DNA from: Oligoflexia bacterium
Lineage (GTDB): Bacteria > Bdellovibrionota > UBA1018
NCBI GenBank assembly: GCA_023701205.1
Contig: JAMPXJ010000018.1
Span: 23,836-87,835, forward strand
Direction: 5' to 3'
Length of the DNA: 64,000 bases
The notes beneath the pieces were generated by a model, which saw only the letters and a program-made list of their open reading frames with translations, did no database searches and was not told the DNA's origin. Positions 43,974-52,091 of this stretch are shown here, piece by piece. Both the position numbers and the translations under genes were made by a program. Position 1 is the first letter of the stretch. Each line of letters starts with the position of its first letter.

Positions 43974-44002
43974 TTGACAATTTCGATGCGGAGCGTTATT
44001 AC
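43974..44002 (+). promoter_or_regulatory. Sigma-70-type promoter of the AAA+ regulator gene
   Basis: TTGACA (43974-43979, perfect -35) is followed after exactly 17 bp by TATTAC (43997-44002; four of six match TATAAT). The surrounding 120 bp is AT-rich against a GC-rich background and has low third-position GC in any frame, so it is intergenic. Transcription would begin around 44009, about 30 nt before the ATG at 44039. Confidence 0.7.
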
Positions 44003-44038
44003 CGCACTGCTCCCAAAGCCTGGGTCAGTGAGCTTTCT

Positions 44039-44899
44039 ATGGAAATGGTACATTTCATCCCCGCTTCGCAGCGCCGACTGGCGATGATGGCCGCACAGGC
44101 GGACTCCGCCCCCGTGCTGATCCATGGCGCGAGCGGAACGGGCAAGGGAGCCATCGCCCGCTGGATTCACGCCAACGGGCCCCGTGCCGCGAAACCCTTT
44201 CTGAACGCGACTCAAAGCCTGACCCTGGCCACCCAGATCAGCAAAGCCCAGGGCGGCACCCTGGTCGTGCCCGAGATCGGCACCTGGAACCTCTCCGAAC
44301 AGCGCGTCCTGCTCAATTACCTGAAAACCAAGACGATCCCCCACCCGGACGGCGAAGCGATGCGCATGCTCCTCAACGTGCGCATCATCGCCACCACCGA
44401 CCAGAACCTCGAAGGCCGCGCGCACGGTGGCCTCTTCAACGGCGAGCTGCTCGAGAAGCTCAACGTATTCCGGATCGAGATGCCGCCGCTCTCCCGCCGC
44501 GAGGAGGAGTTCGAGGACATCGCCCTGGGGATCGTCACGGAGATCACCCGCGAGCTCCACAAGGAACACCTGCGCGCCCTCTCACCCGAAGCGCTGCAGA
44601 TCCTCAAGGAATACGAATGGCCCGGCAACCTGCGCGAGCTTCGCAACGTCCTGCGTCTGGCGGTCGTCGCGGCCAAGGGAGATCGCATCGAGAGCGTGAA
44701 CCTGCCCGAATTCGGGGCGGATCGCGTCGACTTCCGCGCCACGCGCGAGCAGTTCGAAAAAGTCTATATCCTGGAGCTCCTGAAGACCTATGACTGGCAG
44801 ATCGAGAAAACCTGCCGGATCACCCGCATGGACCGGCCGACGCTGCTCGACAAGATGAAGCAGTACGGCATCGCACCCGATACCCTGCCGCTGCTCTGA
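44039..44899 (+). CDS. Degenerate sigma-54-activator-like AAA+ regulator
   Basis: A 286-aa protein with an NtrC-like AAA+ domain and a C-terminal Fis-type HTH (DWQIEKTCRITRMDRPTLLD), no receiver. Walker A is GASGTGKG. The loop carrying GAFTGA is missing: the sequence passes from KPFLNATQSLTLATQISKAQ directly to GGTLVVPEIG. In that Walker B the Asp is Pro (VVPEIG for FLDEIG). R-finger region and PGNLRELRNVLR are kept. It probably cannot remodel sigma-54 holoenzyme and may not hydrolyse ATP; a sigma-70 regulator is more likely. The start at 44039 (MEMVHF) is chosen over an in-frame ATG at 43937 because the extra 34 codons have low GC at third positions and contain the promoter. Divergent from the nucleoside importer, a possible target. 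Confidence 0.85.
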   Translation: MEMVHFIPASQRRLAMMAAQADSAPVLIHGASGTGKGAIARWIHANGPRAAKPFLNATQSLTLATQISKAQGGTLVVPEIGTWNLSEQRVLLNYLKTKTIPHPDGEAMRMLLNVRIIATTDQNLEGRAHGGLFNGELLEKLNVFRIEMPPLSRREEEFEDIALGIVTEITRELHKEHLRALSPEALQILKEYEWPGNLRELRNVLRLAVVAAKGDRIESVNLPEFGADRVDFRATREQFEKVYILELLKTYDWQIEKTCRITRMDRPTLLDKMKQYGIAPDTLPLL

Positions 44900-44921
44900 A
44901 CGGCGCCCGGCGAGCTTCGGC

Positions 44922-45299
44922 CTACTTCTCTTCTTTTTTGGAAAAGATCTGCGTCTCGCTGAAGCCCAGCTCCCGGGCGCGCGCCAGATCCTTGCCCGCG
45001 ATCAGGTGCGCATTGAGGCTCCCGGTGAGGGCGCCGCACACCTGGATGTGCATCTTGCCGTCGTTCCCCTTGCGAGACTCGAGAACCGTCACGCCCGCCC
45101 GGCGCAGCTCCTCGGCTGCCGCCTCGAGCGGCTGCCCCGCTTCCATTCCACAGCTCTTCTCGCCATCCGGGCGCGCGACCCAAACCTGCCCTTCGGAAGG
45201 CTTCTTCGCGGCGGCAAAGGCCTCCGGCGCTGCGGTCCACGCCAGCAATCCGAGCAGGAGCATCCCGATTCCCGAAGCGACTCGCATGTATTTCTGCAT
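44922..45299 (-). CDS. Small exported protein of unknown function
   Basis: A 125-aa protein with a signal peptide (GIGMLLLGLLAWTAAPEAFA). The mature part has two cysteines (KSCGMEAG and IQVCGALTG) that could pair, and a compact alpha/beta pattern: LEAAAEELRRAGVTVLESRK, GKMHIQVCG. A second ATG lies four codons inside. It sits between two plus-strand genes, its 5' end 39 bp from the Nudix start, so promoters face away from each other. Family not recognised. Confidence 0.65.
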   Translation of the reverse strand: MQKYMRVASGIGMLLLGLLAWTAAPEAFAAAKKPSEGQVWVARPDGEKSCGMEAGQPLEAAAEELRRAGVTVLESRKGNDGKMHIQVCGALTGSLNAHLIAGKDLARARELGFSETQIFSKKEEK

Positions 45300-45338
45300 A
45301 GGAACGAAATCCTAGTTGAACTTCCCGAAGGAAACAAG

Positions 45339-45983
45339 ATGATAGGCCGCATGGACGCCCCCAAGAAGGAAAACCGCTGGCACTGCGAGAAGGAAACCCT
45401 TGTCCTGCGCTCCCCCGTCCTGGAAGTCGTCGAGCGCCTCTGCCGCTCCAGCGAGGATCGCAGGCTTCATCCGTTTTATCTGATGCGCTCGCGCGACTGG
45501 TGCAACATCATTCCCGTGACCGAGGACGGAAAGATCGTCCTGGTGCGGCAATTCCGCATCGGGATCGACGAGCACACGCTCGAGATCCCCGGAGGGATCG
45601 CCGATCCCGGCGACCCCACGGTACAGGAGGCCGCTCTCCGCGAGCTGGCGGAGGAGACCGGCTACGTCCCCCTGCCCGGCGCCCGATGCGTGTCGATCTG
45701 CGCCCCCCATTCGAATCCGGCGATTTTCAACAACCGGGTGCATTCGTTCATCGTCGGGCCGGTCCGCCGCGAGCGCGATCAGGCGCTGGACTCAGGCGAG
45801 ATGATCGAGGTCGAGGAGGTCCCCATCGGCGAGATCCCCGACCGGATCGCCCGCGGCGAGATCACGCACGTCCTCATGCTCAACGCGTTCATGACCCTGG
45901 CCTTCCAGGCGCCCGAGGGCGCCGGCGCCCTGAAACGCCAGCTAGAGCGCTTCAGCCGTCTCGACCTTCCGATGAAGGAATAG
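45339..45983 (+). CDS. Nudix hydrolase, ADP-ribose pyrophosphatase type
   Basis: A 214-aa Nudix protein. GAAGGA six bases before ATG 45339 supports this start. The box runs LEIPGGIADPGD to EAALRELAEETGY with the catalytic REx2EE; an extra few residues lie in the loop before it. The preceding VLVRQFRIGIDEHTLEIPGG is typical of ADP-ribose/GDP-mannose pyrophosphatases (NudF/NudK group), and APHSNPAIFNNRVHSF occupies the acceptor loop. Likely cleaves ADP-ribose or a sugar nucleotide. The 3' end overlaps the convergent SprT-like gene by 42 bp. Confidence 0.87.
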   Translation: MIGRMDAPKKENRWHCEKETLVLRSPVLEVVERLCRSSEDRRLHPFYLMRSRDWCNIIPVTEDGKIVLVRQFRIGIDEHTLEIPGGIADPGDPTVQEAALRELAEETGYVPLPGARCVSICAPHSNPAIFNNRVHSFIVGPVRRERDQALDSGEMIEVEEVPIGEIPDRIARGEITHVLMLNAFMTLAFQAPEGAGALKRQLERFSRLDLPMKE

Positions 45984-46454
45984 CTTGAAACGCGCGTCGT
46001 AGCGGCCCTGCGAATGCTGCTTGCAGCAGCGCGCGCAGGCCAGCGGCCCGAGCTTCCGGCGCGCCGGGAAATCCGTCTCGCAGAAACCGCAGCGGTAAAT
46101 ATATTTGAACGGGCGCTTGCGCGGAACCGGGTTATAGCGGCTCACGCCCATTTCCCGCATCTTCTGCAGGAACTCGCCGGTGTGGCCGTAAGGCCTCCGG
46201 CGCACCCACAGCCAGTAGTGGATCATCTCATGGGCGATCGTATCCTCGATCAGCGCGGCGGCGGCGCTCTCCTCGAGGAGATACGACGCGACCTCGATCG
46301 TGGGCACCCGCTCAAGCGGGAACCTGCGGCTTCCCGGAATGAACCGGCCCGCGCTCGACCGCAGGCGCGAGTTCCAGCTGAGGCGCGGAAGATCAAGGAA
46401 GCCGTCGAAATGAGCGAGGTTGATCCTCTCGAAAACAGGAAGCAGCTCATGCAT
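45942..46454 (-). CDS. SprT-like zinc metalloprotease-fold protein
   Basis: A 170-aa protein with the SprT/Spartan core: catalytic motif HEMIHYWL (~75-82) and a downstream His in GHTGEF, then a C-terminal zinc ribbon (YRCGFC...LACARC). This order matches SprT-family proteins; the eukaryotic relative Spartan degrades DNA-protein crosslinks, while bacterial SprT roles are unclear. ATG 46454 gives a normal N-terminus (MHELLPVFERINLAHF); longer readings enter the divergent mutS2 gene. Convergent with the Nudix gene. Confidence 0.85.
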   Translation of the reverse strand: MHELLPVFERINLAHFDGFLDLPRLSWNSRLRSSAGRFIPGSRRFPLERVPTIEVASYLLEESAAAALIEDTIAHEMIHYWLWVRRRPYGHTGEFLQKMREMGVSRYNPVPRKRPFKYIYRCGFCETDFPARRKLGPLACARCCKQHSQGRYDARFKLFLHRKVETAEAL

Positions 46455-46518
46455 AGGGTCACCATGCTGGAGAACCCGCCAGGTGTCAACGAAGCGGACC
46501 TGTGCTAGAAAAAATCCG

Positions 46519-48960
46519 ATGAAGGAAGCCGGAACCCAGGAAAGCACGAGCTCGCAGCGGGCAGCCAGCACCTTGGACTGGCTCGCCTTTCTCGATCGCG
46601 CTTGCGCGGAGGCGCTCACCGAAACCGGCAAGGCCCGCCTCGCCAGGCTGGAATCGCCCGAGCGCTGGGCCCCGGAGATCGCGAACGCCCGTCTCCTGCA
46701 GCAGGAGACCCAGGAGATCGCCGCATTGCTCGATCGCGAAGCCCTTTGGGGCCCGCTGGCCTCGCTGGCGGACCCCGCTCCCGCGCTGGAGCGCCTGACG
46801 CGCGGCTCGGTGCTCGAGCTTTCCGAGCTCGTCCTGCTCCGCAAATGGCTTTACGCCGTCGACTCCTGGGCGACGACCCCGCGCGAGGAGATCCGAGGCG
46901 AGCTTTTCCGCAAGGCGCTCGCGGCGCTGCCCGACCCCTACGCCCCTCTTCAGCCTCTCGACAGGATCCTCACGCCCGAAGGCGAGCTCTCCGAACGCGC
47001 GTCGCCTCGCCTGGCCACGCTCTACGCCGAACTCAGGAATCTCCGGCGCGAGATCGGCGCCTCGCTCGACCATCTGATGAAATCCTTCGCCCAACGAGGG
47101 GTGCTCCAGGAGAATTTCACCGACGTGCGCGACGGGCGCGTGGTGGTTCCGGTGAAGATCTCCTGTCAGGGCGAGGTCGATGGGATCGTGTACGAGGCTT
47201 CAGCCAGCCGGCAGACGGTCTTCATCGAGCCGAGCGAGGTGGCGCCGCTCAATAATCGCCTCCGCCAGCGGCAGAACGACATCCTCCAGGAGACCTTCCG
47301 CATCCTCACCGAAGTCTCGAAGGAACTCCATCCCCTCGCACCCGAGCTGCTGCTCGGGGTGGAGATCCTCACCCATTGGGACGCCGCCCAGGCACGGGCG
47401 CGCCTCGGCCGCAGGTACGCGGGCAAGCCGATCCAGGTCACTGAGGAGCGCACTTTCCGGCTCGAGCAGACCGCGCATCCGCTGCTCTGGTGGACGCTCC
47501 CGCCCGAGAGGATCGTCCGCAACGAGATCGACTTCGGCGAGCCCGTCCGCACGCTCCTCATCACGGGCCCGAACACCGGCGGCAAGACCGTCCTGCTGAA
47601 GACGCTGGGCCTCGCGGGCATCTGCGCGCGCACGGGTTTCCCGTTTCCGGCCATCGAGTCCCCCCGCGTTCCGTTCTTCCGCACCTTCTTCGCGGATCTC
47701 GGCGACTCCCAGTCCATCGAGCGCCACCTTTCGAGCTTTTCGGGACATGTCCTGCGCTTCAAGGAAATCCTCGATGACGTGACGGACCAGAGCCTCGTGC
47801 TGATCGACGAGCTCAACTCCGCGACGGACCCGGAAGAGGGCGCGGCGCTCGGTCGCGCCTTCCTCGAGACCGTGATGGGTCGCAACGCCCTGATCGTCAC
47901 GACCACGCATGACCCCAGCCTCAAGGCGCTGTCGCTTTCCGACGAGCGGATCCTCACGGCGAGCATGGCCTTTGACGAAAGCTCCCGCGCGCCCACTTAT
48001 GTCCTGCAGCTCGGGATCCCGGGCCGCTCCCGCGCGCTCGAAACCGCCGAGCGCCTCGGGATCCCCGCACCCGTCATCGAGCTGGCGCGCGCCTATCTCT
48101 CGCGCGATCATGTCGAGTTCGAGCGCCTGCTCTCGAAGCTCGAAGGCGATTCGCGCGAGGCCGCCCGGGCGCGCAAGGAAGCGGTCACGCTGCGGGAAGA
48201 GGCCGCCCGCCTTCAGAAGGAATGGACCGAGCGCACGGAGGCTTCGGTCAAGGACATGCTGGATCGCACGCGCCAGAAGCTCCGGCGCATCCTCGAACAG
48301 GCGCAGGACGAGGTTCGATCCTCCGTGCGCAAGCTCGACGAGGTTCGTAACCGCCGGGAGCTCGAAGAGTCGCGCGCGAGAATCTCCGAGTCCGCGGAAT
48401 CCGCCTCGCGCGGGCTCGAGAAAGCCCTCGAGGAAGAGGCTCCCGAGATCGCCGGGCTCCTCGCCCGCACTGGGGACGCGACAGGAGCGAAGCCAGCCGG
48501 GCCCCGTCCGGGAGAGGCTGTTTTCGAGCCCGGCATGCGCGTGCGCGTCCCGAAATGGAAGAGCACCGGGACGGTCCTCGGGCTTCAGGGCAGCCGCATC
48601 AAGGTCGCGATGGGGAATCTCCAGGTCGCCGTCCCGCCTTCGGAGCTCGAGCCTCTCGACCCCGCGGGAACGAAGCCCGCCGGGCGCGCGCACGTCGCCG
48701 CGACCGACGCCGCGGTTTCGCGCGAGCTCGACCTGCGCGGCACGCGACTCGACGAAGCCATGATGGAGCTGGAGCGCTATCTCGACCAGGCCTATCGCTC
48801 CGGCGCGGCCCAGGTCACGATCGTTCATGGCCTCGGTACCGGCGCCTTGCGCGAAGGCACCCGCAGGATCCTCGCCCGTCTTCCGTACGTGAAGGAGTTC
48901 CGCGACGGGGGCGCGGGGCACGGCGGCACCGGCGCGACACTGGTCGAGTTCGAGCGCTGA
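46519..48960 (+). CDS. mutS2: Endonuclease/ribosome-rescue ATPase MutS2
   Basis: An 813-aa MutS2. Helical core/lever domains (~1-330), ATPase with GPNTGGKTVLLKTLG, Walker B VLIDELNSATDP and TTTHDPSLKAL, a long coiled coil (~530-650), a KOW-like segment (PGMRVRVPKWKSTGTVLGLQ) and a C-terminal Smr nuclease domain (LDLRGTRLDEAM, IVHGLGTGALREG). MutS2 acts in recombination suppression and, in Bacillus, in rescue of collided ribosomes. All elements look intact. ATG 46519 chosen; an in-frame ATG at 46420 would overlap the divergent SprT gene. Confidence 0.95.
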   Translation: MKEAGTQESTSSQRAASTLDWLAFLDRACAEALTETGKARLARLESPERWAPEIANARLLQQETQEIAALLDREALWGPLASLADPAPALERLTRGSVLELSELVLLRKWLYAVDSWATTPREEIRGELFRKALAALPDPYAPLQPLDRILTPEGELSERASPRLATLYAELRNLRREIGASLDHLMKSFAQRGVLQENFTDVRDGRVVVPVKISCQGEVDGIVYEASASRQTVFIEPSEVAPLNNRLRQRQNDILQETFRILTEVSKELHPLAPELLLGVEILTHWDAAQARARLGRRYAGKPIQVTEERTFRLEQTAHPLLWWTLPPERIVRNEIDFGEPVRTLLITGPNTGGKTVLLKTLGLAGICARTGFPFPAIESPRVPFFRTFFADLGDSQSIERHLSSFSGHVLRFKEILDDVTDQSLVLIDELNSATDPEEGAALGRAFLETVMGRNALIVTTTHDPSLKALSLSDERILTASMAFDESSRAPTYVLQLGIPGRSRALETAERLGIPAPVIELARAYLSRDHVEFERLLSKLEGDSREAARARKEAVTLREEAARLQKEWTERTEASVKDMLDRTRQKLRRILEQAQDEVRSSVRKLDEVRNRRELEESRARISESAESASRGLEKALEEEAPEIAGLLARTGDATGAKPAGPRPGEAVFEPGMRVRVPKWKSTGTVLGLQGSRIKVAMGNLQVAVPPSELEPLDPAGTKPAGRAHVAATDAAVSRELDLRGTRLDEAMMELERYLDQAYRSGAAQVTIVHGLGTGALREGTRRILARLPYVKEFRDGGAGHGGTGATLVEFER

Positions 48961-48964
48961 TCAG

Positions 48965-49849
48965 CTAGAACTTCACTTCGTACTTCACCTTGACCGACTC
49001 CTCGGAGCCACGCAGCGGGGAAGCGGCACTGATCGGGTTCTGGGAGCCGAGCTCGCAGCTCAGGTCCGCCGTGAGCCGCTTGCTCACCGAGGCCGTCACG
49101 CTTTCCGTGCTCGAGCCGTAGTGCAGGCCCGTCCCGATGTCGCCGAGCTGCCACAGCGGGAGCTCGCGCGTCAGGCTCAGGCGATAGCGCTCGTTGCGCA
49201 CGATCCAATCCGGCGGTCCTTGCGTCAGCCCTGCCAGGCCGCTGCCTCCGGTATTCATCGTGAACGAACCGGTCAGCAAGGGAGAGGAGAGCTGGAGGTA
49301 GTTCACTCCATGCGGAAGATTGGAGAATGCGTAGAGGTCCAGATCGGCTCCCAGGCTCGTCTGCAACGGCTGTCCCGACGTGATCGCCGCGACCGCCAGC
49401 GCCATCTCCATGGGCTTGCGGATGTTCTCCTGGGAGCGGACGAATTTCTCGGCTCTCTTGAGATTCCGGTCACGCTGGTTGTTGCGGACCTTGCCGACGA
49501 CTTTCTTCGAGAGATCCCGGCTGCGTTGAACCTGGTTCCAGCGGGAACGGAGATCCACGATATTGGCCTTCTCGCGCCATTCGAAATCCCGGTTCAACGC
49601 CCCGAACTCGCGCTGAAGCTCTTCCGAATCGGCCGAGCGAAGCAACGGCGAGGCCGACTCCTGACGCGCGGCCGCCCCTTTTCCCATCAGGATCGAGAGA
49701 TTCGGCGCCCACCGCTCGAGCTTCTCTTTCAGCCAGGAGGGCTTCAGCTCGGGCTGGGCGGCGGCCGGGCGAGACCACGAAAGCCGAGGAGAGGCGAATC
49801 CCCAGCCCAGCAGCAAAACCGCCAATGAAAGTTTGAAATACCCCGACAT
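48965..49849 (-). CDS. Exported protein with helical N-part and beta-rich C-part
   Basis: A 294-aa protein. GGGAGAG a few bases upstream supports ATG 49849; signal peptide YFKLSLAVLLLGWGFASP. Residues ~35-145 are charged and helical (REFGALNRDFEWREKANIVD, KKVVGKVRNNQRDRNLK); residues ~160-294 are strand-rich with Gly/Ser/aromatics (TSLGADLDLYAFS, LGDIGTGLHYGSSTESV) and end VKVKYEVKF, a barrel-type terminus. Perhaps a small outer-membrane barrel with a periplasmic helical arm. Function unknown. Confidence 0.7.
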   Translation of the reverse strand: MSGYFKLSLAVLLLGWGFASPRLSWSRPAAAQPELKPSWLKEKLERWAPNLSILMGKGAAARQESASPLLRSADSEELQREFGALNRDFEWREKANIVDLRSRWNQVQRSRDLSKKVVGKVRNNQRDRNLKRAEKFVRSQENIRKPMEMALAVAAITSGQPLQTSLGADLDLYAFSNLPHGVNYLQLSSPLLTGSFTMNTGGSGLAGLTQGPPDWIVRNERYRLSLTRELPLWQLGDIGTGLHYGSSTESVTASVSKRLTADLSCELGSQNPISAASPLRGSEESVKVKYEVKF

Positions 49850-50000
49850 ACGCTCTCCCGAATGACCTACCTCATAGAGAGCAATGGGCGTACCAGGAAA
49901 ACCAGGTGGGTTTCCCATGAAATCAAGGGGATGATTCTCGAGTCACTGTCCAAGAGTTTGACAGCTGACTAGAACTTCCACGATTCGGCAACGGCCTTTG
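49850..50000. other. Intergenic region with imperfect hairpin
   Basis: 151 bp between two minus-strand genes. It should hold the promoter of the exported protein at 49849. Around 49888-49907 GGAAAACC and GGGTTTCC form an imperfect inverted repeat around AGGT, a possible operator or weak terminator for the kinase gene; no T-run follows. No other feature seen. Confidence 0.3.
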
Positions 50001-50663
50001 TCAGATACCGAAAACGATGAACGCCAGCCAGAGCACGAAGCCCGAAATCACGGGAATCGTGAAATTATCATCCGCGTCGAAGGGCATGAGCTCCGCCGTG
50101 CCGCCCGCGATCCCGCCGATCAGCGATACCGCCAGGAGCGTTCCGGTCGAAAGCTGCAGCGAGCTCAGGAAAAGCAGACTGATGACGATGCAGGTGGTGA
50201 CCCCCGCCATCGTGCCGATCAAGGACTTGCCGCTGGCAAAGCGCGGCCCGCGGTTGCCATAAAGAATCCCGCACAGCGACGCGATCGGATCTCCGCAGGC
50301 GAGGTAAAGCACGCTCAGAACCGCGACGGGCTTCGGGAAGATCGCGATCGCGATGATCGTGGCCGCGAGATAATGGGGCACACCGCTGACCCGTCCGATT
50401 TCGCAGTTCCGCATCAAAGGGCCCCAGTAGCGAAGCACCTTCTCGTTGATCGCGGGATTTCGCAGACGCATCGTCTCAACGAACATCGCCAGCCCCAGCG
50501 CCAGGATGAGAATGAAAAGCGCGGTCGGGGCAGGCAGGCCCGCGAGGTAGATAAAGGCCATGGCTACGCCCATGGTCAGATGCCAGGTCTTGCGCAAAAG
50601 ATGAAGATCGCTTCGAGCCTGAAGGGTGGAAGTCAAAGTACTGGATTGAACTGATCGCTTCAT
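50001..50663 (-). CDS. DGK1/SEC59/VTE5-family CTP-dependent lipid kinase-like membrane protein
   Basis: A 220-aa protein with about seven hydrophobic segments, of the COG0170 (dolichol kinase/phytol kinase/CTP-diacylglycerol kinase) group. Family elements: RKTWHLTMGV near residue 24, GVPHYLAATIIAI, LYLACGDPIASLCGILYGNR with the conserved GDP-A motif, and GKSLIGTMAG, then the TAELMPFDADDNFTIPV motif near the C-terminus. Likely phosphorylates a prenol or diacylglycerol using CTP in the inner membrane; exact lipid unknown. Purine-rich AGAGAAGAG precedes the ATG. Confidence 0.88.
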   Translation of the reverse strand: MKRSVQSSTLTSTLQARSDLHLLRKTWHLTMGVAMAFIYLAGLPAPTALFILILALGLAMFVETMRLRNPAINEKVLRYWGPLMRNCEIGRVSGVPHYLAATIIAIAIFPKPVAVLSVLYLACGDPIASLCGILYGNRGPRFASGKSLIGTMAGVTTCIVISLLFLSSLQLSTGTLLAVSLIGGIAGGTAELMPFDADDNFTIPVISGFVLWLAFIVFGI

Positions 50664-51059
50664 GCGGACTCTTCTCTCTTGGGTGAGTTGCGTAAGTTAG
50701 AGCACTCCATTGCGTTTTGACCGTAGATGAAATGGCATATAAGCAACCTGGATGCCAAACGGGCGGGGAAAAGCCAAAAACTTCGCCATACCGATGTCAA
50801 AATTTTGTTAGATATTTCAGAAGATTACATCCAAAAAAACATAACACATAGAGTCATACTTTGCGCAAAGCCTGACCTCGAAGGCCGTCCGGGTATTCGC
50901 TTTCGCGGTTCGCTGAAATAGGTGCGAAGCCCTATTCGCACCCGTAAAACGCCTTGACACTCCGGCTCAGCGGCTAAATCCTTATAGATGACCCTCGGAT
51001 TCCGAGGAACACTCGGGCACACGGACGTGCCTGAAAAAGGACGACCCAAAGGACGATCC
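50664..51059. other. AT-rich 396-bp intergenic region
   Basis: Divergent gap between the lipid-kinase-like gene and the MinD-like gene, markedly more AT-rich than the surroundings in its central part. A 64-codon ORF (50727-50921, MKWHISNLDAKRAGKSQKLR onward) has no ribosome-binding site and an odd composition, so I do not call it a gene. The region holds a possible promoter (TTGACC 50717-50722, 15 bp, TATAAG 50738-50743), a hairpin at 50921-50942 and a lone TTGACA at 50954. A long leader or an unrecognised small RNA is possible. Confidence 0.45.
50921..50942 (+). promoter_or_regulatory. Perfect 8-bp inverted repeat upstream of MinD-like gene
   Basis: GGTGCGAA (50921-50928) and TTCGCACC (50935-50942) are perfect complements around a 6-nt loop. 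No T-run follows, so it is not an intrinsic terminator. It lies just before a TTGACA (50954-50959) and could be an operator or leader hairpin. Confidence 0.4.
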
Positions 51060-52082
51060 ATGAAGGGAAGCGTCAACTCGGCTGAACTCCCCCCTTTCCG
51101 CTCTCCAGGTCACACGGAGACGCGCAGCGTATTCGACGTGATCAGCGTGCCGGGTGCCCGCCGGGTCAAGCAGGTCTGGGCGGTCGGCGGCGGCAAAGGC
51201 GGTGTCGGAAAAAGCCTCGTCGCTTCGAGCCTCGCGATTTCGTTATCGCGGCTCGGCAACAAGGTCGTGGCGCTCGATCTTGACCTGGGCGGCGCGAATC
51301 TCCATACGACGCTCGGAGTGGATCTGCCAAGACAGACCCTGAGCGACCTTTTCACGCTGAGGACAAACCGGCTCGAGCACTGCATCGTCCCCAGCGGGAT
51401 TCCGAACCTCGACCTCGTCAGCGGCGCGCAGGACACGGTCGACGTGACGCAGATCGGCTTCGAGGAAAAGCTCGGGCTGCTCACCCAGATCTGCGAGCTC
51501 GACGCGGATTACGTCGTAATGGATCTTGGCGCCGGCACCGGGGAGAACACGCTCGACTTCTTCCTGGCCTCGGACACGGGGCTCATCATCCTGCTGCCCG
51601 AGCCGACCTCGATCGAGAATGCCTACCGCTTCATCAAAAGCGCGTATTACCGCCGGCTGCATCATTCCCGGCACCTGCACGAGATCCGGCCGCTCATCGA
51701 GCTCGCGATGGACGCCAAGAACCGCGAAGGCATCCGTTCGCCCTCGGATCTTTTCAAACGGGTGAACGAAACGAACCCCGAGGCGGGCATGCGGCTCAAG
51801 CAGGAGATCGAGAAGTTCCGGCCCAAGCTCATCGTCAACCAGGCGCGCACGCAGACCGATATCGACATCGGCTTCTCGGTGAAGGCCGTCTGCAAGAAAT
51901 ATTTCGGAATCGACATGGACTATATCGGGTATCTCGATTACGACAGCGCCGTCTGGCAGGCCGTCCGGCGCAAGCGCCCGCTGATGCTGGAATTCCCGAA
52001 CTCAAAGCTGGTCTCCAGCATGGATCGCGTGGTCCAATATCTGATGAAACGCTACGGGCACGAACGCAACGACCTTTACTGA
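51060..52082 (+). CDS. MinD/ParA-like P-loop ATPase
   Basis: A 340-aa ATPase of the MinD/Mrp group with the deviant Walker A GGGKGGVGKSLVASSLAI (signature and catalytic lysines at about 46 and 51), switch segment LDLDLGGANLHTTLG and Walker B YVVMDLGAGTGENTLDFF. It has no C-terminal amphipathic MinD helix that I can see. AAGGA before ATG 51060 supports this start over 50988. It is followed after 9 bp by the J-domain/HTH protein and then an RluD-type gene, an order I recall from delta-type proteobacteria, where its role in cell polarity or flagellar/cytoskeletal placement is presumed. Confidence 0.88.
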   Translation: MKGSVNSAELPPFRSPGHTETRSVFDVISVPGARRVKQVWAVGGGKGGVGKSLVASSLAISLSRLGNKVVALDLDLGGANLHTTLGVDLPRQTLSDLFTLRTNRLEHCIVPSGIPNLDLVSGAQDTVDVTQIGFEEKLGLLTQICELDADYVVMDLGAGTGENTLDFFLASDTGLIILLPEPTSIENAYRFIKSAYYRRLHHSRHLHEIRPLIELAMDAKNREGIRSPSDLFKRVNETNPEAGMRLKQEIEKFRPKLIVNQARTQTDIDIGFSVKAVCKKYFGIDMDYIGYLDYDSAVWQAVRRKRPLMLEFPNSKLVSSMDRVVQYLMKRYGHERNDLY

Positions 52083-52091
52083 CCGGTGGAA

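Noticed and set aside
50727..50921. A 64-codon ORF in the AT-rich gap
   Set aside because: No ribosome-binding site; a candidate promoter would start transcription downstream of its ATG.
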